This document shows, piece after piece, positions 1-8,995 of a stretch of DNA of 64,000 nt. The notes under the pieces were generated by a model. That model was not told the origin of the DNA and searched no databases. It was given only the letters and a program-made list of their open reading frames with translations. Numbering within the stretch: position 1 is the stretch's first letter; every line of letters begins with the position of its first letter. Source of the DNA: Cohaesibacter haloalkalitolerans (lineage in GTDB: Bacteria; Pseudomonadota; Alphaproteobacteria; Rhizobiales; Cohaesibacteraceae); the NCBI RefSeq assembly GCF_003574655.1, contig NZ_QNUM01000001.1, positions 682,001 through 746,000 on the forward strand. Direction: 5' to 3'. The translations under genes were made by a program, and so were the position numbers.

Positions 1-203
1 CCGTATAGGAACAGCGTCACCAGATTGTGGGGGATGTGGTATGGTTCGGCGGCTTCGCGCTGGATAAGGCCAGCGTTGCCATAGCTTGTTTCAAGGCCCG
101 GATTGGAACGGTCCAAAAGGGTGACAGTGTGTCCGCGCTCTTGCAGGGCGAGGGCCGTACTGACGCCAACCATACCGGCGCCAAGAACGATTATCTCAGA
201 CAT
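1..203 (-). CDS. FAD-dependent D-amino acid dehydrogenase/oxidase (DadA-like), 5' part only
   Basis: Only the first 67 codons are in the window; the gene continues past base 1. The product starts MSEIIVLGAGMVG, a dinucleotide-binding fold with the GxGxxG motif at residues 8-13, followed by an acidic residue at the end of the second strand (TLLDRSNPG) and the SYGNAG segment typical of DAO/DadA family flavoproteins. That family oxidatively deaminates D-amino acids or glycine-type amines to 2-oxo acids. It is the last visible gene of a long minus-strand unit that also encodes RidA and D-serine ammonia-lyase, which supports a D-amino-acid role. Substrate cannot be read from this fragment, and a sarcosine or glycine oxidase would start similarly. 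Confidence 0.75.
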   Translation of the reverse strand, partial: MSEIIVLGAGMVGVSTALALQERGHTVTLLDRSNPGLETSYGNAGLIQREAAEPYHIPHNLVTLFLY

Positions 204-230
204 TTTCTTGTTCTTTCAAAGTGTGAAGCC

Positions 231-566
231 TCAGGCTTCGGCAATGACTGTAATTTCCACTTTCGCGTCGATCATCAAGGTGCAGCCGATTGTGGTGCGG
301 ACCGGCAGGGGATCGGAGAAATAGCTCGCATAGACAGCGTTGAAGGCAGCAAAGTCTGCCGGGTCTGTCAGATAGCATGTGCAGGAGACGACATTGGACA
401 GGGAGAGGCCTTCGCCCTCCAGTGTCTTCTTGATGCCCTCGAGACAGTTTTTGGTTTGAGCTTCGATCCCTTCCGGTACGCTGCCGTCTGCGTTGAAGCC
501 GATTTCACCGGAGAGGTAAACGGTTGAGCCGGAACGGCGGACTTTGGAAAATGGGAGGTTTGCCAT
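231..566 (-). CDS. RidA family reactive-intermediate deaminase
   Basis: A 111-residue protein of the RidA/YjgF/UK114 family, the usual length. The family hydrolyses reactive enamine/imine products such as 2-aminoacrylate to keto acids and ammonia. The conserved C-terminal half is visible: an arginine in PVRTTIGC, where the family has its substrate carboxylate-binding Arg, and the terminal KVEITVIA strand with its conserved Glu. It lies between the amidase gene and the DadA-like gene on the same strand. Serine ammonia-lyases release 2-aminoacrylate and DadA enzymes release imines, so the position beside both fits a damage-pre-emption or hydrolysis role. Its specificity within the family is not resolved. 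Confidence 0.88.
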   Translation of the reverse strand: MANLPFSKVRRSGSTVYLSGEIGFNADGSVPEGIEAQTKNCLEGIKKTLEGEGLSLSNVVSCTCYLTDPADFAAFNAVYASYFSDPLPVRTTIGCTLMIDAKVEITVIAEA

Positions 567-617
567 CTTAGTTCCTTGAAGGGTTATTGAGTTTGGAGGA
601 TTCAGGAGGAGTCGGTA

Positions 618-2126
618 TCATTCGAAATTCAGGAACCCTTCGGCCTGGCTGATCGGGTCAGCCGCCTTGAGCAATGCAAGATCCGGGCCTGTTGGCGCCA
701 GACCGTCGATGGAAGCGATAATGGCCTCCAGTTCTGCGGCCACGGCAAGGACGCCGAGGTCATCATGGCGGCGCCCGACAATCTGCAGGCCGAACGGCAT
801 GTTGTTGGCATCGCGGCCACAGGGGATGGTGATGGACGGATGACCGGGGATGGTGGAGGCATAGGCCATGGCCAGCCAATGATAATAGCTCTTGGTCGGT
901 TTGCCGTCGATTTCTGCCGGGAACAGTTCGCGCCACGGACGCGGGCTGATGGTGACGGCAGGCGAAATCAGATAGTCGTGATGCTCGAAGAAGGCCTGCC
1001 AGTCACGATAGTAGCGGCTCTGGGCAAACATCGCCTGCGCCACATCTTCGGCGGAATAGCTGCGACCTTCCTTGACGTTCTCGGTAACGTTTGGCCCGAC
1101 CAGATGGGGCTTTGTGTCTACCAAAGTTGCATGAATGCCTAAAAACTGAACACCGCGCAGCACAGAGAATATGCGGTCGGCATCGGTGCATTTGGGGCTC
1201 TTTGCATCAACCTGCCCGAAGAAGGGGGCAAGCTGCGGCATGATCGCGCGGAAATGGTCGCGGATGATGCTTTCGGTCGGGGCGAAGTCATAGTCTTCGG
1301 TCATGGCAATGCGCAGCGAGGAAAGGTCAACTCTCGGCAGATTGGCAAAGGAGGCCGGGTTCCATGGGGTCTTGCCATCGGTGATGATGGTGTAGGGGTC
1401 CTTGCGGTCCGGACGGGCCAGAACCGAGAGCATCAGTGCTGTGTCAGCGACGCTGCGCCCCATCGGGCCGGAGGTCGGCATCGGGATAAGGGCGGCCGCA
1501 CGGGTATCACCCGGCACAACGCCCGGGCTGGGGCGATAGCCGACGATGCCACAAAAGGCCGCCGGGTTGCGCAGGGAACCGCCGGTGTCCGATCCGGTTG
1601 CCAAAGGCGCGTAGCCGCAGGCCAGACTGACCGCCGAGCCGCCCGAAGACCCGGCGCAGGTACGGGTCAAGTCATGGGGATTGGCGGTGACACCATAGAC
1701 CCGGTTGCGGGTATTGCCTCCGGCGCTCCACTCGGGATTGTTGGTCTTGCCCACCGGCATGGCGCCAGCCTTGCGCATGGCTGCGACAATGGCGTCATCA
1801 CGGGTGGCGATATTGTCCTTGAAGGCTTCGGAGCCGAAGGTCGTGGGCAGGCCCTTGACGTCGATCATGTCTTTGACGCCGAACGGCAGGCCGTGCAACG
1901 GGCCGAGCGCCTCGCCGTCCATGACAGCCTGTTCTGCGGCCTTGGCTTCCTCAAGCAGCGCATCAAAGCGGCGGGCGACGAGGGCGTTGACAGCATGGTC
2001 AACCGCTTCGACCCGCTCGATGCAGGCGCTGGCAAGCTCGACCGGAGAGAGGGCCTTGCGGGCGATCAGCTGGCGCGCTTCGATGGCACCGAGATCGGCG
2101 GGGTTCGTTGCGGATTGCTTGACCAT
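618..2126 (-). CDS. amidase (amidase-signature family)
   Basis: A 502-residue amidase-signature hydrolase. The Ser-cisSer-Lys triad is recognisable: Lys85 in GVKDMID, the serine pair near 160-161 in CAGSSGGS, and Ser184 in TGGSLRNPA. The reading frame stays open 87 codons further upstream, but that stretch overlaps the D-serine ammonia-lyase gene and reads as low-complexity shadow. The ATG at 2126 follows the upstream stop codon by one base and gives a normal N-terminus. The family hydrolyses carboxamides, giving acid plus ammonia or amine. No signal peptide is seen, so it is cytoplasmic. Here it may open amides of the imported substrate; the true substrate is unknown. GatA is unlikely, since gatB and gatC are absent. 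Confidence 0.85.
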   Translation of the reverse strand: MVKQSATNPADLGAIEARQLIARKALSPVELASACIERVEAVDHAVNALVARRFDALLEEAKAAEQAVMDGEALGPLHGLPFGVKDMIDVKGLPTTFGSEAFKDNIATRDDAIVAAMRKAGAMPVGKTNNPEWSAGGNTRNRVYGVTANPHDLTRTCAGSSGGSAVSLACGYAPLATGSDTGGSLRNPAAFCGIVGYRPSPGVVPGDTRAAALIPMPTSGPMGRSVADTALMLSVLARPDRKDPYTIITDGKTPWNPASFANLPRVDLSSLRIAMTEDYDFAPTESIIRDHFRAIMPQLAPFFGQVDAKSPKCTDADRIFSVLRGVQFLGIHATLVDTKPHLVGPNVTENVKEGRSYSAEDVAQAMFAQSRYYRDWQAFFEHHDYLISPAVTISPRPWRELFPAEIDGKPTKSYYHWLAMAYASTIPGHPSITIPCGRDANNMPFGLQIVGRRHDDLGVLAVAAELEAIIASIDGLAPTGPDLALLKAADPISQAEGFLNFE

Positions 2127-2127
2127 C

Positions 2128-3471
2128 TTATTGTTCCTTCTTGAGATCCAACGGGAGGGGCAACGCATTGCCCTTGTCCACGAATGTCTGGAATTGCAGC
2201 TCCGGGACGAAGGAGCCACCGGTTGTCCAGACGACATGAATGGCGTTTTCCATGGCCTTGGCCGAAAGATGCCGGTCGCAGAAGGCCTGCCCCTCGCGGG
2301 TTTCCAGCATGAAGTGTGGACCGGCAAAGCCGATGGTGGCTGACGGTTCGAGCTTGAGATTGGCCTCGCCATAGGCAAGGGCAACAAGGCGCATCAGGTC
2401 ATCGTCGCCGACGGTGTAGACGCCAGCCAGCCGGTCGGCCATCTGGCGGGCGACGAGATGGGACATGGTGGCAACGGCCATGCCGTCGGCTTCGGTCTTG
2501 TTGGTGAGGTCGAATTCATACACCGAGCGCGGGCTTTGTGGTCCGTGCATCATCTGCAGCAGGGCCGAAGGCGACTGGACCGGTTCGGCAAAGAAGCAAT
2601 GGACATTGGCGCCAAAGACGCCTCTGGCACCATAGGCAATGCCTCCCGGTGCACCGCCGATGCCGCAGGGAAGATAGAGGAAGAGGGGGCGATCCGGGCC
2701 GATGTTGATGCCAGCCTCTATGAGCTGGCTGGCCAGTTCCAGTGCGCCAGCGCTGTAGCCGGTGAACAGCAGTTCGGAATCCTCGTCATCGACGAAATAG
2801 ACCATGGGGTCCTTGCGGGCGGCATCACGGGCGGCGGCAACGGCGAGATTATAGTCGCCCCGGTGCTGCTTGACCTTGACGCCGAAGCGGCGCAACCGGT
2901 CGATTTTCCATTTCTTGGCGTCCGAGGACATGTGAACCACGGCATTGTAGCCAAGGGTTCTGGCGGCGATGCCGACACTGAGCCCGAGGTTGCCGGTGGA
3001 CCCCACGGCGATGGTCCGCTCGGAGAAAAAGGCGTGGGCGGCGTCGCTGGTCAGTTCGGTGATGGGGGCGGAGGGGGACAGGAAACCCGAGGTCCGGGCC
3101 TCGTTCACGGCGGTCATCAACACTTCGAAAATACCGCCGCGCGCCTTGACCGATCCGGCAACGGGCAGCGCGTGGTCGGCCTTGACGAACAATCGGCCGA
3201 AGGCCGGATCCTGATAGCCGAGAGGGGCGCGCAGACCGTCTACCTCGATGAGCTCAGAGGCGATGGTGCCGTTGGTGATCTCAAGCTCGGGGAACAGGGC
3301 CTTGAGCAGAGGCGTCAGCATCTGCCAGTTGGCAACCGCTTCCTGCAGTCCGGCCTGGGCGTCATCGTCGCGGGCCGGGGCGTAGGCAGGATTGCACCAG
3401 AGGGATGGTCTGGCCTTCTTGACGTTGTCCAGAATGACACGGTCGGCTGCTGAGAGTGGGGTGCCCGTCAT
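2128..3471 (-). CDS. dsdA: D-serine ammonia-lyase
   Basis: A 447-residue fold-type II PLP enzyme that closely resembles E. coli DsdA along its length. Visible signatures are the Schiff-base lysine (Lys109) in SGSVKARGG-type context (here AGSVKARGG), the phosphate-binding loop GSTGNLG at 157-163, the VDDEDSELLFTGYS segment and the glycine-rich PCGIGGAPGG. The enzyme turns D-serine into pyruvate and ammonia through 2-aminoacrylate. Its start overlaps the TauE stop by four bases (ATGA), and the amidase start follows its stop by one base, so translation is coupled. A RidA gene nearby fits the aminoacrylate intermediate. No DsdC/DsdX partner is present, so D-serine probably arises from breakdown of an imported compound. 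Confidence 0.9.
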   Translation of the reverse strand: MTGTPLSAADRVILDNVKKARPSLWCNPAYAPARDDDAQAGLQEAVANWQMLTPLLKALFPELEITNGTIASELIEVDGLRAPLGYQDPAFGRLFVKADHALPVAGSVKARGGIFEVLMTAVNEARTSGFLSPSAPITELTSDAAHAFFSERTIAVGSTGNLGLSVGIAARTLGYNAVVHMSSDAKKWKIDRLRRFGVKVKQHRGDYNLAVAAARDAARKDPMVYFVDDEDSELLFTGYSAGALELASQLIEAGINIGPDRPLFLYLPCGIGGAPGGIAYGARGVFGANVHCFFAEPVQSPSALLQMMHGPQSPRSVYEFDLTNKTEADGMAVATMSHLVARQMADRLAGVYTVGDDDLMRLVALAYGEANLKLEPSATIGFAGPHFMLETREGQAFCDRHLSAKAMENAIHVVWTTGGSFVPELQFQTFVDKGNALPLPLDLKKEQ

Positions 3472-4283
3472 GCCATCAGTGCCTTTCGGAGCATGTTGCC
3501 GGTGAGAATCAGGATGGTGAAGGCAAAGACGATACGCAGCTGCTTGGGCGACAGGGAATGGGCCAGGCGCACACCCAGCGGCACCGTCAACATGGTTGTC
3601 ATGACAATGACCACGACGGCGGGCAGATTGACATAGCCGATGGTGAAGGGCGGCTTGCCGGTGATGTCCCAGCCCTGCGTCAGGAAGGTGATGAAGCCGG
3701 GAATGGAGATCATCAGGCCAAAGCCCGGCGAAGTGCCGACGGCCTTGTGTGGCGGCACGTTATAGGCGGTGAGCAGCGGTACCGTGAAGGAGCCGCCTCC
3801 GATGCCCATAAGGGCCGAGAAGAAGCCGATGATTACCGGGTAGATCTTGCTCAGGATCGGGCCGGGCAAATGGTCGGACAGCCGCCAGTCCTTCTTGCCG
3901 AACAGCATGTAGAGGCCGAGCATGATGCCGATGCAGCCAAAGATCAACTGCAGTTCGTGCGAGCGCAGCGATGCGGCGGCAAACACGCCGATGATCGAGC
4001 CCACGGCGATGAACGGTCCCCATGTCCGGATCAGATCGAAGCTGACCGCGCCGCGTTTGTTGTGTGCCATCACCGATCGGATCGAGGTGAATATGATGGT
4101 GCCCGTAGAGGTTGCCACGCAGATCTGCATGAGCTGGTCCGGCTGGTAGCCGAGGGTGGAGAAGGCATAGTAGAAGGCAGGCACAAGGATGATGCCGCCG
4201 CCGACGCCGAGAAGACCGGAAATGATGCCGGCAATGGCACCAGCTCCGGCGATGACGGCAAAAAGCGTAAGTGTTGCTGCCAT
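3468..4283 (-). CDS. TauE/SafE family anion exporter
   Basis: A 271-residue integral membrane protein with about eight hydrophobic segments and the internal-repeat glycine motifs of the TauE/SafE family (GLLGVGGGIILVP near residue 25 and ALMGIGGGSFTVP near residue 160). Members export sulfite, sulfoacetate or other small organic anions, and many have unknown cargo. It sits in the middle of the peptide/D-amino-acid unit, four bases into dsdA. It could remove a sulfur oxyanion or an organic acid made by this pathway, but nothing in the sequence fixes the cargo. Confidence 0.85.
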   Translation of the reverse strand: MAATLTLFAVIAGAGAIAGIISGLLGVGGGIILVPAFYYAFSTLGYQPDQLMQICVATSTGTIIFTSIRSVMAHNKRGAVSFDLIRTWGPFIAVGSIIGVFAAASLRSHELQLIFGCIGIMLGLYMLFGKKDWRLSDHLPGPILSKIYPVIIGFFSALMGIGGGSFTVPLLTAYNVPPHKAVGTSPGFGLMISIPGFITFLTQGWDITGKPPFTIGYVNLPAVVVIVMTTMLTVPLGVRLAHSLSPKQLRIVFAFTILILTGNMLRKALMA

Positions 4284-4286
4284 GTA

Positions 4287-5687
4287 TTATTCTCCTTCCG
4301 CAGGCACCGCGCCCTTGGCTGCGATGTCCCAGAACAGGCCCGTCATGCCCTGAAGGGCCTGACGGGAGAGCGACTTGAGAATGTGCTCGTTGGGGGCGTG
4401 CTGGCTGCAGGCGGCATAGCTGTGCGGAATCCAGATGGTCGGCAGGCCGAGCACATCGGCAAAGCAATCGTTCGGTAGCGATCCGCCAAGGTTCGGCAGG
4501 ATATGCGGTTTGGTGCCGGTCGAGGCTTCAAGGGATCTGGCGGCAAAGCGCACCCACGGGTGGTCTGGATCAAGCCGGGTTGCCGGGAAGGCGTGGCGTT
4601 CGGCCTTGACGACCTCGACCTTGTCAAAGCCCTTGGCGGCGAGGTGACGACGCAGGGCCGGGACGATGTCGTCCGGGTCGGTGCCAACGACGAAACGCAG
4701 CTGGCAGGTGGCCTTGGCATAGCCGGAGATGGCGTTGACCGGCGCTTCCGGCACGCCGGATTTCATGGCGAGTACGGCAAAGCTGTTCCAGCCGAGTACC
4801 CGTTCCTGTGGTGTCAGGCTTTCTTCGCCCCAGTTCTCGTCAATCTTGATGGAGCCGGTGTCGATCGGGGGAAGCGCCGCGATTACTTCCCGGATACGCG
4901 GGGTGAGGCTGGTGGGGCGCCATTCCGGAATCTGGATCTGGCCGCGTGCATCGGTGATCGAGGCAATGGCGTGCGCCAGAATGATCGCCGGGTCGGCGAT
5001 GAGGCCGCCGAAATTGCCCGAGTGGTTGGCGCCTTCCCTGAGGTCGACCACCATGTCGAACAGCTCGCCTCCGCGAGAGCCAGTGAAGATGGTCGGCGCT
5101 GCAGGCGACAGGCGCGGGCCGTCAGAGGCGATCAAAACGTCGGCGGCGAGCAGGTCCTTGTTCTGTTCACAGAAGGTCTTGAGCCCCGGAGAACCGGATT
5201 CCTCGGCCATTTCCAGAAGGATCTTGGCGTTGAAGCCGAGCTTGCCCTCAGCTTCGATGACAGCGGCCATGGACTTGATGTTGATCAGATGCTGGGCCTT
5301 GTTGTCAGCAGCGCCGCGGCCGTAGAGCCGGTCGCCTTCTTCCACCATTTCGAAGGGGGAGAGGCCTGCGCGCCACTGGGTTTCCTGTGCCCGGATGACA
5401 TCGCCGTGACCATAGCTCAGAACCGTCGGCAGGGCCGGGTCTTCAATGCGTTCTGCCACCATGATCGGCGGTGCATTTTCCTCGGGGTTGTCGAAAATCC
5501 TGCAGGTGAAGCCCAAGCCTTCCAGCATCGGCTGCATCTCGTCGGTGAGATAGGCCATGAGATGAGGCTTGCCGCGCGGGTCCTGACTCTCGGTCGGGCG
5601 GGAGACCAGTCGCTTGATGTCCGAGAGAAAGCCTCCCTCGTCGAAATAGCTGGCGCTGATGGCCAGAGCCTTGGTGCGATCACTCAT
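4287..5687 (-). CDS. M20 family metallopeptidase (dipeptidase/deacylase type)
   Basis: A 466-residue M20 metallopeptidase. The metal ligands are in place: His in SYGHGDV, Asp in GRGAADNK, the Glu pair in EMAEESGS, Asp in ASDGP and the C-terminal His in HAPNEH. The inserted dimerisation/lid domain covers roughly residues 210-370. The family includes dipeptidases such as Cys-Gly dipeptidase and carnosinase, and N-acyl amino acid deacylases. No signal peptide is present. It sits directly downstream of gamma-glutamyltransferase, an order that suits sequential cleavage of a gamma-glutamyl dipeptide, as in glutathione breakdown. The exact substrate is unknown. Confidence 0.88.
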   Translation of the reverse strand: MSDRTKALAISASYFDEGGFLSDIKRLVSRPTESQDPRGKPHLMAYLTDEMQPMLEGLGFTCRIFDNPEENAPPIMVAERIEDPALPTVLSYGHGDVIRAQETQWRAGLSPFEMVEEGDRLYGRGAADNKAQHLINIKSMAAVIEAEGKLGFNAKILLEMAEESGSPGLKTFCEQNKDLLAADVLIASDGPRLSPAAPTIFTGSRGGELFDMVVDLREGANHSGNFGGLIADPAIILAHAIASITDARGQIQIPEWRPTSLTPRIREVIAALPPIDTGSIKIDENWGEESLTPQERVLGWNSFAVLAMKSGVPEAPVNAISGYAKATCQLRFVVGTDPDDIVPALRRHLAAKGFDKVEVVKAERHAFPATRLDPDHPWVRFAARSLEASTGTKPHILPNLGGSLPNDCFADVLGLPTIWIPHSYAACSQHAPNEHILKSLSRQALQGMTGLFWDIAAKGAVPAEGE

Positions 5688-5747
5688 CTGTTTGCTTCTC
5701 TGTTCTTGTCTTCGGTCTGGGCGGGCATCGTGTGGCGTGCCGTCAGG

Positions 5748-7325
5748 TCAATCCCTGAGTTCTGCCACTCCGTCACCCCATGGCGAAAAGGTTTCGGTGG
5801 TGCCGGAATTGGTGGTTCCGTCACGCAGTACGCCAGCCGGGCAGGCAAAGGCGTAGGGGAAGGGTATGCGCTGGGCCGTTGCCAGGGGCCAACGGGCTGA
5901 CAGGGCTTGCATGATCTCGGCTGAAAGGCGTTCGTCGGCAACAACCGTGTCGCCACCGGAAACGTCGATGCGGGGAGCTTCTATGGCATCCTGCATCGAC
6001 ATGCCGTAGTCAAGCAGGAAAGAGGCGATTTGCCCTACTGCGGGCATGATCTTGCGGCCGCCCGATGCGCCCAGAGCAAACCGCTTCTCGCCCTTCTCGC
6101 CGATGACTGGGCAGACATTCATCAGGCAGCGCTTGCCGGGCGCGATCGAGTTGGCTTTGCCCGGTTCGGGGTCGAACCACATGATGCCGTTGTTCATCAT
6201 CAGGCCGGTGGACGGGGAAAGGGTCTTCGAACCGAAGATCGACAGCAGAGTCTGGGTCATGGCGACCATGTTGCCATGCTTGTCGACGATGGAGAAATGG
6301 GTGGTGCAGCCGGGAGCCTTTGCGCTCTCGTGATCGCCCATGTTGGTGAGGCGGTCTTCGTAGGCGTCCCGCATTGCTCCTGCCATGGCGGCAAAGTCTT
6401 TCGCGCCAGGGGCAGCGGCTGGCGTGATGGCCTCCTGCCAGCCGGTCATGGCGTGGGAAAGGGTTGGCCCGGCGGTCAATGTTGGTACGGCCCAGATGCT
6501 GGCACCGTTGTAGGGGATGTGCAGCGGGGGCTGCCACTCGGGCCGGTAACCCGCCATGTCCTCCATGGTGAGGAAGCCGCCCTTGTCGGTCACATCCCGG
6601 ACGAGGGCAGCACCGATGTCGCCGCTGTAGAAATCCTTCGCACCGGCGTCTGCCAGACGCTCAAGGGTTGCTGCGTGGGCAGACTGGTCGAGGCGGATGT
6701 CCGCAAGGGCAGTCCAGCCGAAGATCTTCGGCCATTGGCCGTCTTCAAGGAACAGCGCTGCGGCGTCCTTGTCCTTTGCCAGTTCCCGGGCTGCCGAAGC
6801 GATGATAAGGGCTGCATACCAGTCCACCTGCATGCCGGACTTGGCGTGGGTGATGGCAGGTTGCAGCAGCTCGCGCCATGGCAGTTTGCCAAAGCGCCGA
6901 TGGGCTTCTGCGGCACCGGCGACCGTGCCGGGCACGGCAATGGACGATGCGCCGGTGACATTGCGATCTTCAACCACGGCCTCCCAGGGGAAGAGGTCCG
7001 ATGCCTTGCCAGCTCCAGAGAGGGGATAGTAGGACGGATCAAGGCTGGTTGAAGACCGCATGCCATAGTGTAGGGCATAGGGTTTGTTCTCGTCGGCTCG
7101 CCAGAGCATCATGGCGCCGCCGCCCATGGGACCTGACATCCAGGGCTCCAGCACGCCGATGGCGAAACTCACGGCTACGGCTGCGTCCACCGCGTCGCCA
7201 CCGGCGGCCAGAATCATGGCTCCGGCCTCGGCGGCCAGAGCATGCTGGGCGGCGACAACGCCGCCATTTGTTGCTGTCACGCCCGGCTTGCGGGTCGTTT
7301 GCGAGCGAGAGAAACTGCCACTCAT
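5748..7325 (-). CDS. gamma-glutamyltransferase family Ntn hydrolase, apparently cytoplasmic
   Basis: A 525-residue gamma-glutamyltransferase-like protein. The catalytic threonine of the self-cleaved small subunit is Thr341 in GCTTHFSIVD, and the MSGPMGGG segment near 63-70 is typical of the large subunit. The family removes gamma-glutamyl groups from glutathione and related peptides. Most bacterial GGTs are periplasmic and have a signal peptide, but this one begins MSGSFSRSQTTRK with no hydrophobic core. It should therefore act on imported substrate in the cytoplasm. Its start overlaps the upstream ATPase stop (TGATG). Some family members are cephalosporin acylases or act on other gamma-linked amides, so glutathione is not assured. 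Confidence 0.87.
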   Translation of the reverse strand: MSGSFSRSQTTRKPGVTATNGGVVAAQHALAAEAGAMILAAGGDAVDAAVAVSFAIGVLEPWMSGPMGGGAMMLWRADENKPYALHYGMRSSTSLDPSYYPLSGAGKASDLFPWEAVVEDRNVTGASSIAVPGTVAGAAEAHRRFGKLPWRELLQPAITHAKSGMQVDWYAALIIASAARELAKDKDAAALFLEDGQWPKIFGWTALADIRLDQSAHAATLERLADAGAKDFYSGDIGAALVRDVTDKGGFLTMEDMAGYRPEWQPPLHIPYNGASIWAVPTLTAGPTLSHAMTGWQEAITPAAAPGAKDFAAMAGAMRDAYEDRLTNMGDHESAKAPGCTTHFSIVDKHGNMVAMTQTLLSIFGSKTLSPSTGLMMNNGIMWFDPEPGKANSIAPGKRCLMNVCPVIGEKGEKRFALGASGGRKIMPAVGQIASFLLDYGMSMQDAIEAPRIDVSGGDTVVADERLSAEIMQALSARWPLATAQRIPFPYAFACPAGVLRDGTTNSGTTETFSPWGDGVAELRD

Positions 7326-8995
7326 CAGAAGGCTCCCATCGGGCTCTCAAGCAGGGCCGGGTCGACCGGAGGCAGCTTGGCGATGTCGGGTACCACCCAG
7401 CCCTGACCTGGCTGCGCGGAGAGCAGCTTTCTGGTGTAGTCATGTTTGGGAGCGCCGAAGACTTCGTCGACGGTGCCGCGTTCAACGATCTCGCCATTCT
7501 GCATGACCACGAGATTGTCGCAGATCTGGGCTGCAACGCGCAGGTCGTGGGTGATGAAGAGCACCGTCAGACCCATTTCATCGCGGATCTCGTTGAGCAG
7601 CTTGAGCACTTCCTTCTGAACGGACACGTCAAGCGCCGAGACGGCTTCGTCGGCGATGAGCACTTCCGGTTCGACCATCAGGGCCCGGGCGATGCAGATG
7701 CGCTGGCGCTGGCCACCGGAGAACTGGGCTGGATAGCGATAGAGCGCATCCTCTTCCAGACGCACGATCTTCATCAGTTTTTTGGCCCGCTCCATGGCAT
7801 GGGCGCGGTTTTCACCGAAATTGCATGGACCTTCCACCAGCTGGTCGCCGATGGTGCGGCGCGGGTTGAGCGAGCCATAGGGATCCTGAAAGACGATCTG
7901 GATGCTCTTGCGATAGGGGTGTAGCAGCTTGGGCGTGAATTGGGCGATGTCGCTGCCGTCGATGATGACGGAGCCGCTGTCCGGATCCTCAAGGCGGATG
8001 AGACATTTGACAAGCGTCGACTTGCCCGAGCCGGATTCGCCGACGATGCCGAGGGTTTCGCCGCGATGGACGATGAAATTGACGTCCTTGCAGGCATGCA
8101 CCGTGCGGGCCGGTTTGAACATCGTGCCCTTGGAATGGTAGGTCTTGTTGAGGTCAAGAACTTCCATCACCTTGTGCTTTTCGGCCATGTGGGCGTTGAC
8201 GGAGCCGGTGCGGCGGGGCACAGCGTCGATCAGCTTGCGGGTGTAGGGATGTTTCGGGCGGTTGAGCACTTCTTCTGCCGTGCCCTGTTCGACAATGACG
8301 CCCTGCTTCATGACGACAACCTTGTCGGCGATTTCGGCGACGACGTCGAAATCGTGGGTCACGAACATGATGCCGGCCGAGTGCTTCTCACGCAATTCCT
8401 TGAACAGGTGGAGAATCTGGGCCTGGGTGGAGAGGTCGAGCGCCGTGGTCGGTTCATCGGCAATCAGCAGCGCCGGGTCGAGCGCCAAGGCAATGGCGAT
8501 GACGATGCGCTGACGTTGGCCACCGGAGAGCTGATGCGGGTAGGAGGAGTAGATCCGTTCCGGATCGGGCAGTTGCACTTCGTCGAGCAGTCTGATGGTG
8601 CGGGCCTTGCGCTCTGCCTTGGAAAGGCTGGTGTGCTGCTCGAACATCTCCTCGATCTGGTCTCCCACGGTGTAGCACGGGTTGAGCGCGCTCATGGGTT
8701 CTTGAAAGATCATGGCCATGCGGCTGCCGCGCAGCTTTGCGTGTTCCCTGGCTGACAGCTTGAGCACGTCCCTGCCTTCGAAGATCACTTCGCCGGATGA
8801 GGGCTTCAACGCCTTGGGCAGAAGGCCCATGGTGGTGAAGGAGGTGATGGACTTGCCTGAGCCGGATTCGCCGACGATGCAGACGATTTCCTTGGGGGCG
8901 ATGTCGACCGAGAGATTCTCGACCGCGTGGGGGCGGTCGCCGCCTTCTGGCAGATCAACGGTGAGGTTCCTGATGGTCAGAATAGGGTCGGTCAT
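7325..8995 (-). CDS. dipeptide-type ABC transporter ATPase, two fused NBDs (DppD-DppF type)
   Basis: A 556-residue protein carrying two complete ATP-binding domains in tandem. The first has Walker A GESGSGKS near residue 40 and signature LSGGQRQR; the second has Walker A GESGSGKST near residue 315 and signature FSGGQRQR. Both end in the C-terminal oligopeptide-transporter extension (PKHPYTRKL, PKHDYTRKL). It powers import by the adjacent permeases. The start overlaps the permease stop by one base (TGATG), and the GGT start overlaps its stop in the same way, so the transporter and hydrolase are expressed as one unit. Confidence 0.93.
   Translation of the reverse strand: MTDPILTIRNLTVDLPEGGDRPHAVENLSVDIAPKEIVCIVGESGSGKSITSFTTMGLLPKALKPSSGEVIFEGRDVLKLSAREHAKLRGSRMAMIFQEPMSALNPCYTVGDQIEEMFEQHTSLSKAERKARTIRLLDEVQLPDPERIYSSYPHQLSGGQRQRIVIAIALALDPALLIADEPTTALDLSTQAQILHLFKELREKHSAGIMFVTHDFDVVAEIADKVVVMKQGVIVEQGTAEEVLNRPKHPYTRKLIDAVPRRTGSVNAHMAEKHKVMEVLDLNKTYHSKGTMFKPARTVHACKDVNFIVHRGETLGIVGESGSGKSTLVKCLIRLEDPDSGSVIIDGSDIAQFTPKLLHPYRKSIQIVFQDPYGSLNPRRTIGDQLVEGPCNFGENRAHAMERAKKLMKIVRLEEDALYRYPAQFSGGQRQRICIARALMVEPEVLIADEAVSALDVSVQKEVLKLLNEIRDEMGLTVLFITHDLRVAAQICDNLVVMQNGEIVERGTVDEVFGAPKHDYTRKLLSAQPGQGWVVPDIAKLPPVDPALLESPMGAF

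Noticed and set aside
618-2126. Amidase as GatA of the Glu-tRNA amidotransferase
   Set aside because: gatB and gatC are not adjacent, and the gene is embedded in a catabolic unit.
2127-2387. 87-codon upstream extension of the amidase frame
   Set aside because: It overlaps the end of the well-supported D-serine ammonia-lyase gene, reads as Pro/Ser/Arg-rich shadow sequence, and is not needed for a complete amidase.
3456-4478. Long plus-strand open frame of about 340 codons opposite the TauE gene
   Set aside because: It is rich in His, Asp, Gly and Arg, has no family resemblance and lies wholly antisense to supported genes. It is a codon-bias shadow.
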